From: Clostridium sp. JN-9
GTDB lineage: Bacteria; Bacillota; Clostridia; Clostridiales; Clostridiaceae
Length of the DNA: 64,000 nt
Direction of reading: 5' to 3'
NCBI RefSeq assembly: GCF_004103695.1
Contig: NZ_CP035280.1
Coordinates: 124,001-188,000 of the forward strand
Below the pieces are notes generated by a model. That model was not told the origin of the DNA. It saw nothing but the letters and a program-made list of their open reading frames with translations, and searched no databases. Below are positions 1-8,807 of the stretch, piece after piece. The position numbers and the translations under genes are program-made. Each line of letters starts with the position of its first letter. The stretch's first letter is position 1.

Positions 1-969
1 CAATATTAATTTTACTTATTGCTTCTATAAATTTATTTATTGTAGATGAAATATTATTAGAATTAGAACTCTTTAAGAATTTGAATAAGCTTAAATAATT
101 ATTTAAATATTTCGTTGCTACTCCTCTAAAACGGTATATCCATTCCATGCAGTCACATCTATATTTTACTGCTTCAAAGCTATTATCAAGGAATTTATTA
201 ATCTCCCTTATTTTCTTTCTTTTAAAGAACATGGCAAAAAAGCTTTTCGGTCTTGAGACTGCCTGCTTATTTTTATTTAATATTTTTCCAATATAATTTT
301 CCATATCCATTGCATTCATACGTCCCATTCCCACTGCTCTGGAATAAATATTTTTATGTGAATCCAGTGCTGTAATAACGCAGACTTTATTATTGCTGAT
401 ATTAATGTAACTTACGCTTTGATCATGAACTCTCTTTTCATCATGTTCAATGCCTTTCTGTCCCTTCCGGGAGAATTTTAAGAAAAAATTTTCAATAATA
501 GATTTCAAAGTAAATCAGCTATTTAAGCTTCTCAAAAAACTGTAGAAGCATCAGTATTTTTGCTCGCTTAAATAACGATTTACTAAATGAAATTATAAAG
601 TTCAAACTTTCCCTGCATTTTATTTTGTTTAACCATTTTTAAAGCAGAAAGCAGCTTGTGCCTCCAGTAAAATAGTGTTACATAAGAAACGCCAATTTCT
701 TTGGCTGCCGCCTTAAGTGACAAGCCCTTCAGGGTACATCTAATGAATGATTCCCATTTATCAGGAAAGTGAGTCCTTGCAATTGGTGTGTTTGTAAAAT
801 CATTAAAGGTTTTTTTGCAGCTTTTGCATATATATCTTTGTTTACCATTGTATTTTCCGTATAGCACTGTATGGGTGCAGCCACAGTATGGGCATTTTCT
901 TTCAGAATCATGTCTTAATGAAGCAAAATAAGATAATATATTTATATCAGTACATTTTTTATTCTCCAT
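1..969 (-). pseudogene. IS1595-family (ISXO2-like) transposase, frameshifted and cut by the window edge
   Basis: The intact first part (583-969, 128 codons) has an N-terminal zinc ribbon with two CxxC pairs (CPYCGC and CKSCKK), then a helix-turn-helix-like segment (KAAAKEIGVSYVTLFYWRHK), as in ISXO2/IS1595 transposases. Reading stops at 583. The homologous protein resumes in another frame at about 490 with FSRKGQKG, continues through VCVITALDSHKNIYSRAVG and reaches FRGVATKYLNNYL near position 100. The family's first catalytic Asp (usually in VEIDETFF) is not recognisable: the matching stretch reads KSIIENFF, and about 75 bp of unrelated sequence separates the two parts. The start at 969 has an AAAGGATT ribosome site. 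Probably a dead element. The C-terminal end lies at or beyond position 1, and no terminal inverted repeat was identified. Confidence 0.8.
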
Positions 970-1208
970 GGTAATCCAATCCTTTCAGTAATATGTAGGT
1001 ATCTTAATTATTACCATTAAAGGATTGTCCTATTCACATCAACATTATTATTTAAAAGAGCCATAGGTGTCTATAGAAAGTAAATATCTAAACACCACAA
1101 TATATTGCATGTAAATTCATTAGTGCGACAGCTCCTTCTTTATTAATATTTAATTTAATGTATTCATATATTTATTATTGAAATATTAATTAGGAGAATG
1201 ATAAGATT

Positions 1209-1799
1209 ATGAAGGTAGTTGTGGTAGATAGAAAAAAACTTGGTATTATGCTTATGATTTCAGGACTTATGATAATATTATTTTTTATAGAAATAAGTTT
1301 CCAGCAAAGATTGAAATTTACTTCGCTTATTCAAAATGATATGAATTCTTTAAAAGAGTATAGTGCAATGAATGGGAAACTTACCTATAAGCTTCCTGAA
1401 GAATGGAGTACACAGGAAAAGAATTTTGGCGGCGGTGAAATAGTATACCATAATGGCTTTAAATCAAAAGATGCAAAAATATATGGATATGTACAGGTAT
1501 GGCAGTTAAATGAGGATTTAAAAATGTTTTTAGAAAATAGTAAGATAATATCTGAAAAACAAAATACCTTCAAAAATTACAGCATAAAGCCGGTATCAGT
1601 AAATGGGCAAAGTGCATACTTAGTTGAATATACGGTTTTAAATGGAAATGATATTTATTATAAGGGTATTGAATACTATATTAAAATTAAAAATGGGTTT
1701 ATTAGATTTGCCTTTAATATGAGAGAAAATAACTATAAGGAAGATCTTAATATGGTATTTAAAACCATAGTTGAAAGCAGCAGATTTATAGATAAATGA
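1209..1799 (+). CDS. Membrane-anchored extracytoplasmic protein, PsbP-like fold possible
   Basis: A 196-residue protein with a short positively charged N-terminus, one strong hydrophobic segment (about residues 11-29) and no lipobox, so it is probably a single-pass protein with an outside domain. The outside part contains LPEEWSTQE and a final VFKTIVESSRFI, a pattern seen in small PsbP/DUF1795-like surface proteins of Firmicutes; this assignment is weak. The AGGAGAATGATAAGATT ribosome region precedes the ATG. The gene stands alone, about 100 bp before the lgt-like gene and on the same strand. Function unknown. Confidence 0.7.
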   Translation: MKVVVVDRKKLGIMLMISGLMIILFFIEISFQQRLKFTSLIQNDMNSLKEYSAMNGKLTYKLPEEWSTQEKNFGGGEIVYHNGFKSKDAKIYGYVQVWQLNEDLKMFLENSKIISEKQNTFKNYSIKPVSVNGQSAYLVEYTVLNGNDIYYKGIEYYIKIKNGFIRFAFNMRENNYKEDLNMVFKTIVESSRFIDK

Positions 1800-1906
1800 T
1801 GAGTTATCAGATCATGGTAATCCCTATAATAAAAATTTCAGTGTATAAATAATATTTGTGATATAATAACTCTGTAAACTTTATTGAAAATATAAGGGGG
1901 ATTATT

Positions 1907-2665
1907 ATGAGGCCCATTCTTTTTAGTGTGTTTGGAGTAAATGTCTACGGTTATGGGACAATGATAGCAATAGGAATATTAAGCGCTGTGATTTTATTAG
2001 GATACAGAGCAAAACAAAGAGGCTATAATGAAGATCACATATTTAACATGAGTGTAATTGCTGTTATATCAGGTATTATCGGAGGAAAACTATTATTTAT
2101 AATTACTGAAATGACAAGCATAATTAATGATCCATCAATACTTAAGGATATTGGAAATGGATTTGTAATTTATGGGGCCGTAATAGGAGGAGCTGCTGCA
2201 GTATATTTTTATAGTAGAAGAAAAAAGTGGAACACTCTTAAAGTTTTTGACATGGTAATACCAACAGTGGCTTTAGCCCAAGGCTTTGGAAGAATAGGAT
2301 GCTTTTTCGCTGGATGCTGTTATGGCAGGGAGACTGCTTTGCCTATAGGTGTAGAATTTACAAATTCTCTTTTTGCACCGCCAAATATTATAAGGTACCC
2401 AACCCAGATATTTTCATCCTGCTTTGATTTTTTATTAGCTTTGTTTTTATTATGGTATGATAGAAAAAATCATAAAGAAGGCAGGACATTTGCCTTATAT
2501 TTAATAATATACAGCATAGGAAGGTTTTTGGTAGAATTTTTAAGGGGTGACCCAAGGGGTAATGTTGGGGCCTTATCTACATCACAATTTATCAGCATTT
2601 TCGTATTTATTGCTGGAATAATTTTATTCAACATTCATTTAATATGGAAAAGAACAGAGGATTAG
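1907..2665 (+). CDS. Prolipoprotein diacylglyceryl transferase-like membrane protein (non-canonical Lgt)
   Basis: A 252-residue multipass membrane protein of the Lgt family, whose canonical members transfer diacylglycerol to the lipobox Cys of prolipoproteins. The frame of the family is clear: N-terminal PILFSVFG with YGYGTMIAIG, the central GRIGCFFAGCCYG and the C-terminal SIGRFLVEFLRGD with the conserved Arg. Two hallmark positions differ from E. coli Lgt. The Asn of GRxGN is Cys132, and the segment that normally reads HGGLIG is YGAVIGG, with Tyr89 in place of His. It may be one of the Lgt-like paralogues of clostridia with a changed mechanism or substrate. It starts at ATG behind AAGGGGGATTATT, with a lipoprotein gene 28 bp downstream. 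Confidence 0.85.
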   Translation: MRPILFSVFGVNVYGYGTMIAIGILSAVILLGYRAKQRGYNEDHIFNMSVIAVISGIIGGKLLFIITEMTSIINDPSILKDIGNGFVIYGAVIGGAAAVYFYSRRKKWNTLKVFDMVIPTVALAQGFGRIGCFFAGCCYGRETALPIGVEFTNSLFAPPNIIRYPTQIFSSCFDFLLALFLLWYDRKNHKEGRTFALYLIIYSIGRFLVEFLRGDPRGNVGALSTSQFISIFVFIAGIILFNIHLIWKRTED

Positions 2666-2693
2666 AAAGAGTACGCTATAGGAGGTTACCGAT

Positions 2694-3548
2694 TTGAAAG
2701 CAAAAAAAACACTGAGCCATAGTAAATTATGTTTATCTGTCATTTTTCTGGTGATAATAGCATCTCTTTTTTCAGGCTGCAGTAAAATGAATAATATTGA
2801 AGTAAAGCTTGGTATAAAGAATAATGATTTTGAATATATTAAACAAAATAAAGTTCAGAAAATAGTAATTCAAAGCACAAGGGATAAAGGCTTTAGATTT
2901 TTAGTAACAGACACAAAGGCCATAAGTGAATTATATGACATTTTATCTTCTGCTAAAGTTGTAAATCAAAAAACCGACTTAGAGCCTGATTATATTTTTG
3001 AAATGTATGAGGGCAATAATGTTGTTCATAAATTTAAATATGTGGCAGGATTAGACAAGAAGGATTTTGGAAACCTATATAGTGATAACAAGATATACAT
3101 TGTTTCAAAGAGAATAGATAATGATATTATAAAAAGCTTTTGGACTATAAGAAAACCAAAGGACTTTGAAGTTATCTATTATAAATCCATTTTAAGTGCA
3201 ATAGAAAAGTATGGAACCAATACTAATGGATCTAAAAAAGTAGGTATAAATATTTATGATGATGTAGATGTTGCAAAATTTATTTTATCCACTGATTTAG
3301 AGAATTTTAAAAGTGAATTAAGTTCCAAAACAAATAATACACATTTAATGAAAAACGCCGCAGAAAAGGGGAATTATGATTCTATAATCTCCGTTCAGAC
3401 TCAGGGATATAAGTCTACTTTATATAAAGCAATAATTACTTTTACTGATAAATCTAATAACAACGAAAAAAAGGTATACGTATTTGATAAATATGAAAAT
3501 GGACAATGGAATATAAATATTTCTGATACAAAACAAAGCGGATTTTAA
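2694..3548 (+). CDS. Lipoprotein of unknown function
   Basis: A 284-residue protein with a type II signal peptide: basic start MKAKK, a hydrophobic core (about residues 13-27) and the lipobox LFSGC with Cys at about residue 29. The rest is soluble and rich in beta-strand-like stretches, with no catalytic motif that I recognise. The start is TTG, chosen because GGAGGTTACCGAT lies just upstream and the signal peptide begins there. It is 28 bp after the lgt-like gene and 13 bp before the mrp gene, so the three are probably co-transcribed. Whether the lgt-like enzyme acts on it specifically is only a guess from position. Confidence 0.75.
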   Translation: MKAKKTLSHSKLCLSVIFLVIIASLFSGCSKMNNIEVKLGIKNNDFEYIKQNKVQKIVIQSTRDKGFRFLVTDTKAISELYDILSSAKVVNQKTDLEPDYIFEMYEGNNVVHKFKYVAGLDKKDFGNLYSDNKIYIVSKRIDNDIIKSFWTIRKPKDFEVIYYKSILSAIEKYGTNTNGSKKVGINIYDDVDVAKFILSTDLENFKSELSSKTNNTHLMKNAAEKGNYDSIISVQTQGYKSTLYKAIITFTDKSNNNEKKVYVFDKYENGQWNINISDTKQSGF

Positions 3549-3561
3549 AGGAGGATAAAAC

Positions 3562-4401
3562 ATGAGCAAGTGTGATAACTGCGCAAGTAAAGGAAGTTGT
3601 AATAACAAAGAGCAGAACTGTTCCAAGATAATACCAAGGTATGGAAAAGTAAAACACATTCTTGGTGTAATCAGTGGAAAGGGAGGAGTAGGTAAATCAA
3701 CTGTATCAGCTATGTTAGCAGTAAAATTAAAAAAAGCAGGATATTCAGTTGGTATATTGGATGGTGACATTACAGGCCCTTCTATTCCAAGGATTTTTAA
3801 TATAAATAAGAAGAGAGCTGAAATGATACCTATAGATAATGAGCAGGTAAAATTCATGCCGGTTGAAACTGAATTAGGCATTAAAATAATATCCTTAAAT
3901 CTGCTAACAGAAGAGGAAGAGCAGCCTGTTATCTGGAGAGGTCCTGTTATTACAGGTGTTTTAACTCAGATGTATACTGATACTGTTTGGGATGAACTGG
4001 ATTATTTGATTATTGATATGCCGCCAGGAACAGGCGATATAGCATTGACTATAATGCAGAGTATTCCTGTTGAAAGCATGATAGTTGTTTCAACGCCTCA
4101 GGATATGGTATCCATGATAGTTAAAAAGGTTGTAATTATGGCAGAAAAAATGAATGTAAAAATAGCCGGTGTAGTTGAAAATATGTCTTATGTACAGTGC
4201 GGCAATTGCGGTGAAAAGATGAGGGTATTTAGTAAAAAAAGCGCCAAGGAACAGGCAGCATACCTGGGGATACCTCTGCTAGAGGAGCTTCCCATAGATT
4301 TGGATTTAGTTGAAAACCTGGAAAATGGCAATTGTGAAGACTATATAGCAAATAGTGAAAAATATTCAGATTTATTCTCCGATTTCATATACAAAAAATA
4401 A
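3562..4401 (+). CDS. Mrp/NBP35-family iron-sulfur carrier ATPase
   Basis: A 279-residue cytosolic P-loop NTPase of the Mrp/ApbC/NBP35 group, which bind and transfer [4Fe-4S] clusters to apoproteins. The deviant Walker A is GKGGVGKST (about residues 39-47), the switch I-like Asp is in LDGDITGPS, and the Walker B-like segment is LIIDMPPGTGD. Clustered Cys at the N-terminus (CDNCASKGSC, then a further Cys) and a CGNCG pair near residue 215 fit the metal sites of the NBP35 branch. The start follows AAAGGAGGATAAAAC. It lies 13 bp after the lipoprotein gene and 36 bp before the clc gene. Confidence 0.92.
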   Translation: MSKCDNCASKGSCNNKEQNCSKIIPRYGKVKHILGVISGKGGVGKSTVSAMLAVKLKKAGYSVGILDGDITGPSIPRIFNINKKRAEMIPIDNEQVKFMPVETELGIKIISLNLLTEEEEQPVIWRGPVITGVLTQMYTDTVWDELDYLIIDMPPGTGDIALTIMQSIPVESMIVVSTPQDMVSMIVKKVVIMAEKMNVKIAGVVENMSYVQCGNCGEKMRVFSKKSAKEQAAYLGIPLLEELPIDLDLVENLENGNCEDYIANSEKYSDLFSDFIYKK

Positions 4402-4437
4402 AGTAATATTATTATAAATTGCAGGGAAGAGATAAAT

Positions 4438-6027
4438 TTGAATGATGAGAATAGTGAAAACAGCATATATAATACATTAAACAAGTGGCAGAATCTGAAG
4501 TTAGATCTTGTTTTAGAGGGAATATGTATAGGGGCTTTAACAGGATTCATTATTGTTTTATACAGGTTATCTATTGAAAAATTAGGTGAATTTGCAAAAA
4601 GACTTTATAGGATTCAAAGGTATAATTATTGGTATATAGCAGCATGGATCATAGTATTGATTATACTTGCCTATATTGTTGGAACATTAGTGAAAAGGGA
4701 ACCAATGATAAGTGGAAGTGGTATTCCTCAAACAGAGGGAGTCCTCTTAAGACACCTTAATATGAATTGGTTATCAGTAATCATAAGCAAATTTATTGGA
4801 GGAATAATATCACTTGGTGCGGGACTTTCACTGGGAAGAGAAGGCCCATCCATACAAATAGGAGCAGCAGTAGGACAGGGATTCAGCAGAATCTTTAAAA
4901 GGGCAAGTGTGGAGGAGAAGTTTCTTATAACCAGCGGTGCCAGTGCAGGATTATCATCGGCATTTAATGCTCCTTTAGCTGGCGTGATTTTTTCACTGGA
5001 AGAGATACATAAAAATTTTTCACCATTAGTACTTTTATCTGCAATGTCATCTGCTTTAACTGCAGATTTTGTATCTAAAGAATTTTTCGGGCTTAATCCC
5101 ATATTTGATTTTCATAAATTAAGCCCCTTGGCACTTAACAATTATTTTTACCTTATTATGCTTGGAGTTATTCTTGGTGTGCTGGGCGTGGTTTTTAATG
5201 TTTCATTGTTAAAGAGCTTAAAGATTTATGATTCTGCAACATGGCTTAAGACAGAAACAAAACCCATAATACCATTTGTACTTGCAGGAATATTAGCCCT
5301 TGTTATGCCACAGGTACTTGGTGGCGGGAATGAACTGATTTTATCTCTTATTAATAGTAATTTTACAATAGGAACTTTAATTGTATTGGTTATTGTTAAG
5401 TTTGTATTTACTATGATTAGCTATGGCTCAGGTGCTCCAGGTGGAATATTTTTACCTTTATTAGCAATAGGGGCATTAATAGGCTGTATATTTGGCAATG
5501 GGGCAGTTTTAATATTTCATATGAATTCAGTATATATTAATAATTTTATTATATTAGGTATGGCTGGATATTTTACAGCTATTGTAAGATCACCTATTAC
5601 CGGGAGTATCTTAATTACAGAAATGACAGGATCCTTCAGCCATCTTCTATCACTTACTATAGTTTCTATAGTGGCTTATATTGTGGCTGATGCTATGGGA
5701 TCCAAGCCTGTTTATGAGGCTTTATTAGACAGGATATTGATAAATAAACAAAAAGATTCTTCAAAAGAGGAAAATACAAGGAAAGTAATCTTAGAAATTC
5801 CTGTTTCCATGGGCAGTATATTAGAGGACAAAAAGATTAAAGAGATTAAATGGCCAAAGTCATGTCTATTAGTTGGAATCAAAAGAGGGGTAAAGGAAAT
5901 TATTCCAAAGGGAAATACATCAATTTATGCAGGAGATTATTTAACGGTTCTTGTTGATGAAGATAAATCAATAGATATAAGGAATAAGCTTTTAGAATAT
6001 GGTCATTGCAGCAGTATAAATAAATAA
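4438..6027 (+). CDS. ClC-family H+/Cl- exchange transporter with C-terminal TrkA-C (RCK_C) domain
   Basis: A 529-residue membrane protein carrying all three anion-selectivity motifs: GSGIPQTEG, GREGPSIQIGAAVGQ and GAPGGIFLPLLAIG. The gating Glu is present in GREGP, and the second Glu typical of antiporters is present in FNAPLAGVIFSLEEI, so H+-coupled exchange rather than a channel is expected. After the last membrane segment (about residue 425) a roughly 75-residue soluble tail ending in IYAGDYLTVLVDEDK looks like a TrkA-C regulatory domain. The start is TTG with GGGAAGAGATAAA upstream; an ATG at codon 3 is the alternative. A strong terminator follows at once, so this ends the operon that begins with the lgt-like gene. 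Confidence 0.93.
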   Translation: MNDENSENSIYNTLNKWQNLKLDLVLEGICIGALTGFIIVLYRLSIEKLGEFAKRLYRIQRYNYWYIAAWIIVLIILAYIVGTLVKREPMISGSGIPQTEGVLLRHLNMNWLSVIISKFIGGIISLGAGLSLGREGPSIQIGAAVGQGFSRIFKRASVEEKFLITSGASAGLSSAFNAPLAGVIFSLEEIHKNFSPLVLLSAMSSALTADFVSKEFFGLNPIFDFHKLSPLALNNYFYLIMLGVILGVLGVVFNVSLLKSLKIYDSATWLKTETKPIIPFVLAGILALVMPQVLGGGNELILSLINSNFTIGTLIVLVIVKFVFTMISYGSGAPGGIFLPLLAIGALIGCIFGNGAVLIFHMNSVYINNFIILGMAGYFTAIVRSPITGSILITEMTGSFSHLLSLTIVSIVAYIVADAMGSKPVYEALLDRILINKQKDSSKEENTRKVILEIPVSMGSILEDKKIKEIKWPKSCLLVGIKRGVKEIIPKGNTSIYAGDYLTVLVDEDKSIDIRNKLLEYGHCSSINK

Positions 6028-6030
6028 TAT

Positions 6031-6062
6031 AAAAACGTGTCAGTGTTATGACACGTTTTTTT
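6031..6062. terminator. Bidirectional intrinsic terminator
   Basis: An AAAAACGTGTCA / TGACACGTTTTTTT inverted repeat with a 6-nt loop lies between the convergent clc gene and the small minus-strand gene. It has a T-run on the plus strand and an A-run that becomes a U-run on the minus strand, so it can serve both. Confidence 0.9.
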
Positions 6063-6255
6063 AAAATATGTTGTTATTTAAATGGCTGTTTGAAAGGGTA
6101 TGTTTGTTTACATCTTCATGAGAAGGATGAACATTTACTGAAGATCCTTGCTGAATACCAGATGGCAGACAGCATAAAGGTATATTTTTTGTTGTGCCGT
6201 CATCAAAACTTACATAAGCTTCTGCAGAATTTATTTCAATTATTCTTCCAATCAT
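6061..6255 (-). CDS. Small hypothetical protein, SH3-like beta-barrel possible
   Basis: A 64-residue protein starting MIGRIIEINSAEAYVSFDDG, alternating in a way that suggests a small beta-barrel of about 45 residues followed by a polar tail. I judge it real because GGGAGACAAAA stands 5-10 bases before the ATG on the minus strand, and its stop abuts a bidirectional terminator. It is convergent with the clc gene. Function unknown. Confidence 0.6.
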   Translation of the reverse strand: MIGRIIEINSAEAYVSFDDGTTKNIPLCCLPSGIQQGSSVNVHPSHEDVNKHTLSNSHLNNNIF

Positions 6256-6425
6256 TTTTTGTCTCCCTCAATATATAATTAGTATTCTTATTGTTTACGG
6301 ATATTATAAAAATATACATATTAATCCAAAAAAATCGTAAAACGTATTGTAAACATTTACTTAAGGAATTATAATCATATTGTAGACTTTTATTGTACAA
6401 GAGATGATCTACGGGGGGGATAACA

Positions 6426-7559
6426 GTGTTAAAATGGGGGGCTATTATTTTAATCATTTTACTTGTATTAATATTATCTTATGAGACATTTTTAATTTTA
6501 AAAATGAGGAATAAAATAGTTACTTTAAAAACCATAAAGGAAAAAATGTATGTTTTATCTGATAAAATCAATGCATTGGATATGCATGACAAAGAAAATG
6601 TGTATAATATATTATTAGAAACAGCCATTGAATTAATCCCAGGTGCTTCTAAAGGGAGCATTCTTACATTAGAAGAAGATGGATTATTTCATTATAAAGC
6701 ATTAATTGGCTATTCTGAAAAAATTAAAAATCTTACTTTGAAAAAAGAAGAAATATTTTCATATAAAATTAATAATTTTACTAAGACAGTGCTGATTAAT
6801 GATCCAAGGAAACTGGATGAAAAAATAGTAGAGAAAAGTAAAATAGATACATTAAAAAAATATGAAGCTTTGGATATAAAATGTATAATAAGTTCTCCAA
6901 TTTATGTTGATAAAAAGTTTGTTGGAATTATAAATGTGGATGGCATAAACGAAAGCAAAGGATTTGATAAGGAAGATATTTATATAATGAATTATATTAA
7001 AAATGAGCTTCAGCTGGCATTAAAGACATCATCCATTCAAAGCAGCTTAAGATACTTTGCTAACGTGGATGAATTAACTGGTGTATTTAATAGAAGATAT
7101 GTAAAACAGCTTTTTGAAAGGGAAATTGAAAATATTAAAATAACAGGACAAAGCTGCGTTATAGTATCAATGGACATCGATAATTTTAAACGCATTAATG
7201 ACACTTATGGGCATAGTGCCGGAGATACAGCTTTAAGAATATTTTCAACTATTCTTAAGCAGAATATTAGAAATACAGATATATACGGAAGATTATCCGG
7301 AGATGAATTTGCATTACTGCTTAGAAATATCAGCAAAGAAAAAGCTGAGGAAAAGATGGAGGATATAAGGCAGCATCTTATAGGTAATAATATAGGCTCA
7401 ATACGGTTATGCTTCAGCTATGGCATATATTATCTGGACAAGGATAATATGCTTTCAGTGGAAGAAATACTTGATGATGCAGATAAAAAGATGTATAAAT
7501 ATAAAAATAAAGTGAAAAAAGAAAAAGTAAAACAATATAAAGATGTAATTGAATTATAG
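6426..7559 (+). CDS. Membrane-anchored GAF-GGDEF diguanylate cyclase
   Basis: A 377-residue protein with one N-terminal membrane helix (about residues 3-20), a GAF-type sensor domain (about 45-200) and a C-terminal GGDEF domain that would make cyclic di-GMP from GTP. The active-site loop is SGDEF (residues 291-295) instead of GGDEF, a variant that usually stays active. The DELTGVFNRRY entry motif and the metal-binding MDIDNFKRINDTYGH are intact. The start is GTG behind a GGGGGGGATAACA ribosome site. The GAF domain suggests control by a small ligand or redox signal. A terminator follows directly, so it is monocistronic. Confidence 0.9.
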   Translation: MLKWGAIILIILLVLILSYETFLILKMRNKIVTLKTIKEKMYVLSDKINALDMHDKENVYNILLETAIELIPGASKGSILTLEEDGLFHYKALIGYSEKIKNLTLKKEEIFSYKINNFTKTVLINDPRKLDEKIVEKSKIDTLKKYEALDIKCIISSPIYVDKKFVGIINVDGINESKGFDKEDIYIMNYIKNELQLALKTSSIQSSLRYFANVDELTGVFNRRYVKQLFEREIENIKITGQSCVIVSMDIDNFKRINDTYGHSAGDTALRIFSTILKQNIRNTDIYGRLSGDEFALLLRNISKEKAEEKMEDIRQHLIGNNIGSIRLCFSYGIYYLDKDNMLSVEEILDDADKKMYKYKNKVKKEKVKQYKDVIEL

Positions 7560-7592
7560 GTACAAGGTATAAAACTTTGTACCTTTTTTATT
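7559..7592 (+). terminator. Intrinsic terminator of the diguanylate cyclase gene
   Basis: GGTACAA / TTTGTACC inverted repeat followed by TTTTTTATTAT. It overlaps the last base of the stop codon. Confidence 0.85.
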
Positions 7593-7662
7593 ATATGTAT
7601 GTTTTTTTTACTTAAATGTGTTATATATTGTTCATATTTTAACACTAACATAATAAATGTTT

Positions 7663-7681
7663 TATAATGTAAACGTAAACA
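7663..7681 (+). promoter_or_regulatory. -10 box overlapped by a cre (CcpA) site
   Basis: TATAAT (7663-7668) overlaps ATGTAAACGTAAACA (7667-7681), which fits the Gram-positive cre consensus WTGNAARCGNWWNCA at every position. A CcpA complex bound here would block RNA polymerase. The site is 25 bp before the binding-protein start, so the whole ABC operon is probably under carbon catabolite repression. No good -35 box was seen. Confidence 0.75.
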
Positions 7682-7706
7682 AAAATAAAGTTTTAGGGGG
7701 ATTCAA

Positions 7707-8741
7707 ATGAATAAGAAAAAGGTATTGGCAGTAGCATTAACTGCTATGATGACAGCAAGTCTATTCACTGGCTGTGGAAGTAAATCAACAGGAGATACCA
7801 GCAAAAAACAATTGAGTCTAACTATATATGCAGGATTAATGGAGGATCATGCAAATGCTGTAGCAAAAGAATTTGAAAAGGAAACAGGTGTAAAGACCAG
7901 CATAGTAAGAATGTCCGGCGGAGAAATTCTTACAAGGATAAAAGCCGAGAAGTCAAATACTAAAGCATCTGTATGGTATGGCGGACCAGCAGATACTTTT
8001 ATAGCTGGTATGCAGGAGGGACTATTAGATAAATATGTTTCACCATCAGCTAAGGATATACCAGATAAATTTAAGGACAAAGATGGGTACTGGACAGGAA
8101 TATATAATGGATATTTAGGATTCGTATGCAATAAAAAATTATTGCAGGAAAAAGGAGTAGAAGCTCCAAAATCATGGGATGATTTATTAAAACCTGAATT
8201 TAAAGGACAAATTGTTGTAGCTAACCCTGGATCATCAGGTACTGCATACACTATGCTTGCAACTTTAGTTCAGCTAAAGGGCGAGAAGGAAGCTATGGAT
8301 TATCTGAAGAAACTGGATGCACAGGTAAAACAATATCCTAAGACAGGATCTGCTCCTGCACAAATGGCAGGAATGGGAGAAACTATGGTTGGTATCTGTT
8401 TCCTGCATGATGGAATAAAATATCAAAAGGAAGGATACACAGACATTGTATTGTCAGCTCCATCGGAGGGAACCGGATATGAAATAGGTGCAGTTGGATT
8501 AATAAAAGGCGCTCCAGACCAGGAAGCCGGGAAAAAGTTTATTGACTGGTGCTTAACAAAAAATGCTCAGGAATTAGGACAAAAGTATGGCTCATATCAA
8601 TTCTTAACAAATACAAATGCTGTGCCGCCTAAGGAAGCAGATCAATTAAAGAGTACTAAATTAATAAATTACGATATGCAGTTTGCAGGTAAAAATAGAG
8701 CTAGATTGGTAGATGAATGGCATAAAGTTACCAATAAATAA
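7707..8741 (+). CDS. ABC transporter substrate-binding lipoprotein (FbpA/AfuA-like)
   Basis: A 344-residue lipoprotein: MNKKK start, hydrophobic core, lipobox LFTGC with Cys at about residue 23, then a bilobed binding fold of the FbpA/AfuA/PotD class. Characteristic stretches are VWYGGPADTFIAG, ANPGSSGTAYTML and GICFLHDGI. The adjacent Tyr pair that binds Fe3+ in classical FbpA is absent; the corresponding region carries His234-Asp235 (FLHD). A His-Asp pair is, from memory, part of the sugar-phosphate site of AfuA. With the cre site upstream, a phosphorylated sugar or other organic solute is likelier than iron. This is inference; the substrate is unknown. The ribosome site TTTTAGGGGGATTCAA is very strong. 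Confidence 0.88.
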   Translation: MNKKKVLAVALTAMMTASLFTGCGSKSTGDTSKKQLSLTIYAGLMEDHANAVAKEFEKETGVKTSIVRMSGGEILTRIKAEKSNTKASVWYGGPADTFIAGMQEGLLDKYVSPSAKDIPDKFKDKDGYWTGIYNGYLGFVCNKKLLQEKGVEAPKSWDDLLKPEFKGQIVVANPGSSGTAYTMLATLVQLKGEKEAMDYLKKLDAQVKQYPKTGSAPAQMAGMGETMVGICFLHDGIKYQKEGYTDIVLSAPSEGTGYEIGAVGLIKGAPDQEAGKKFIDWCLTKNAQELGQKYGSYQFLTNTNAVPPKEADQLKSTKLINYDMQFAGKNRARLVDEWHKVTNK

Positions 8742-8745
8742 AATT

Positions 8746-8780
8746 AAATTCACCGTCTTTACTTTAGGACGGTGAATTTT
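8746..8780 (+). terminator. Intercistronic hairpin, probable attenuator between binding protein and permease
   Basis: AAATTCACCGTC (8746-8757) pairs with GACGGTGAATTT (8768-8779), followed by TTATAAAT. It sits between the binding-protein stop and the permease start within one transcription unit. Such a hairpin usually gives partial termination or 3'-end protection, so that more binding protein than membrane subunit is made. It also argues against the upstream in-frame GTG at 8772 as the permease start. Confidence 0.75.
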
Positions 8781-8807
8781 ATAAATATAAAAAGAAAGGT
8801 GAAGCTA

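Noticed and set aside
6048-6278. 76-codon plus-strand frame opposite the small minus-strand gene
   Set aside because: It starts inside the terminator stem, has no ribosome site and mirrors the minus-strand gene, which has a proper start.
8772-8807. Longer permease start at GTG 8772
   Set aside because: The GTG sits inside the intercistronic hairpin, while ATG 8808 has a good AAAGGTGAAGCTA ribosome site.
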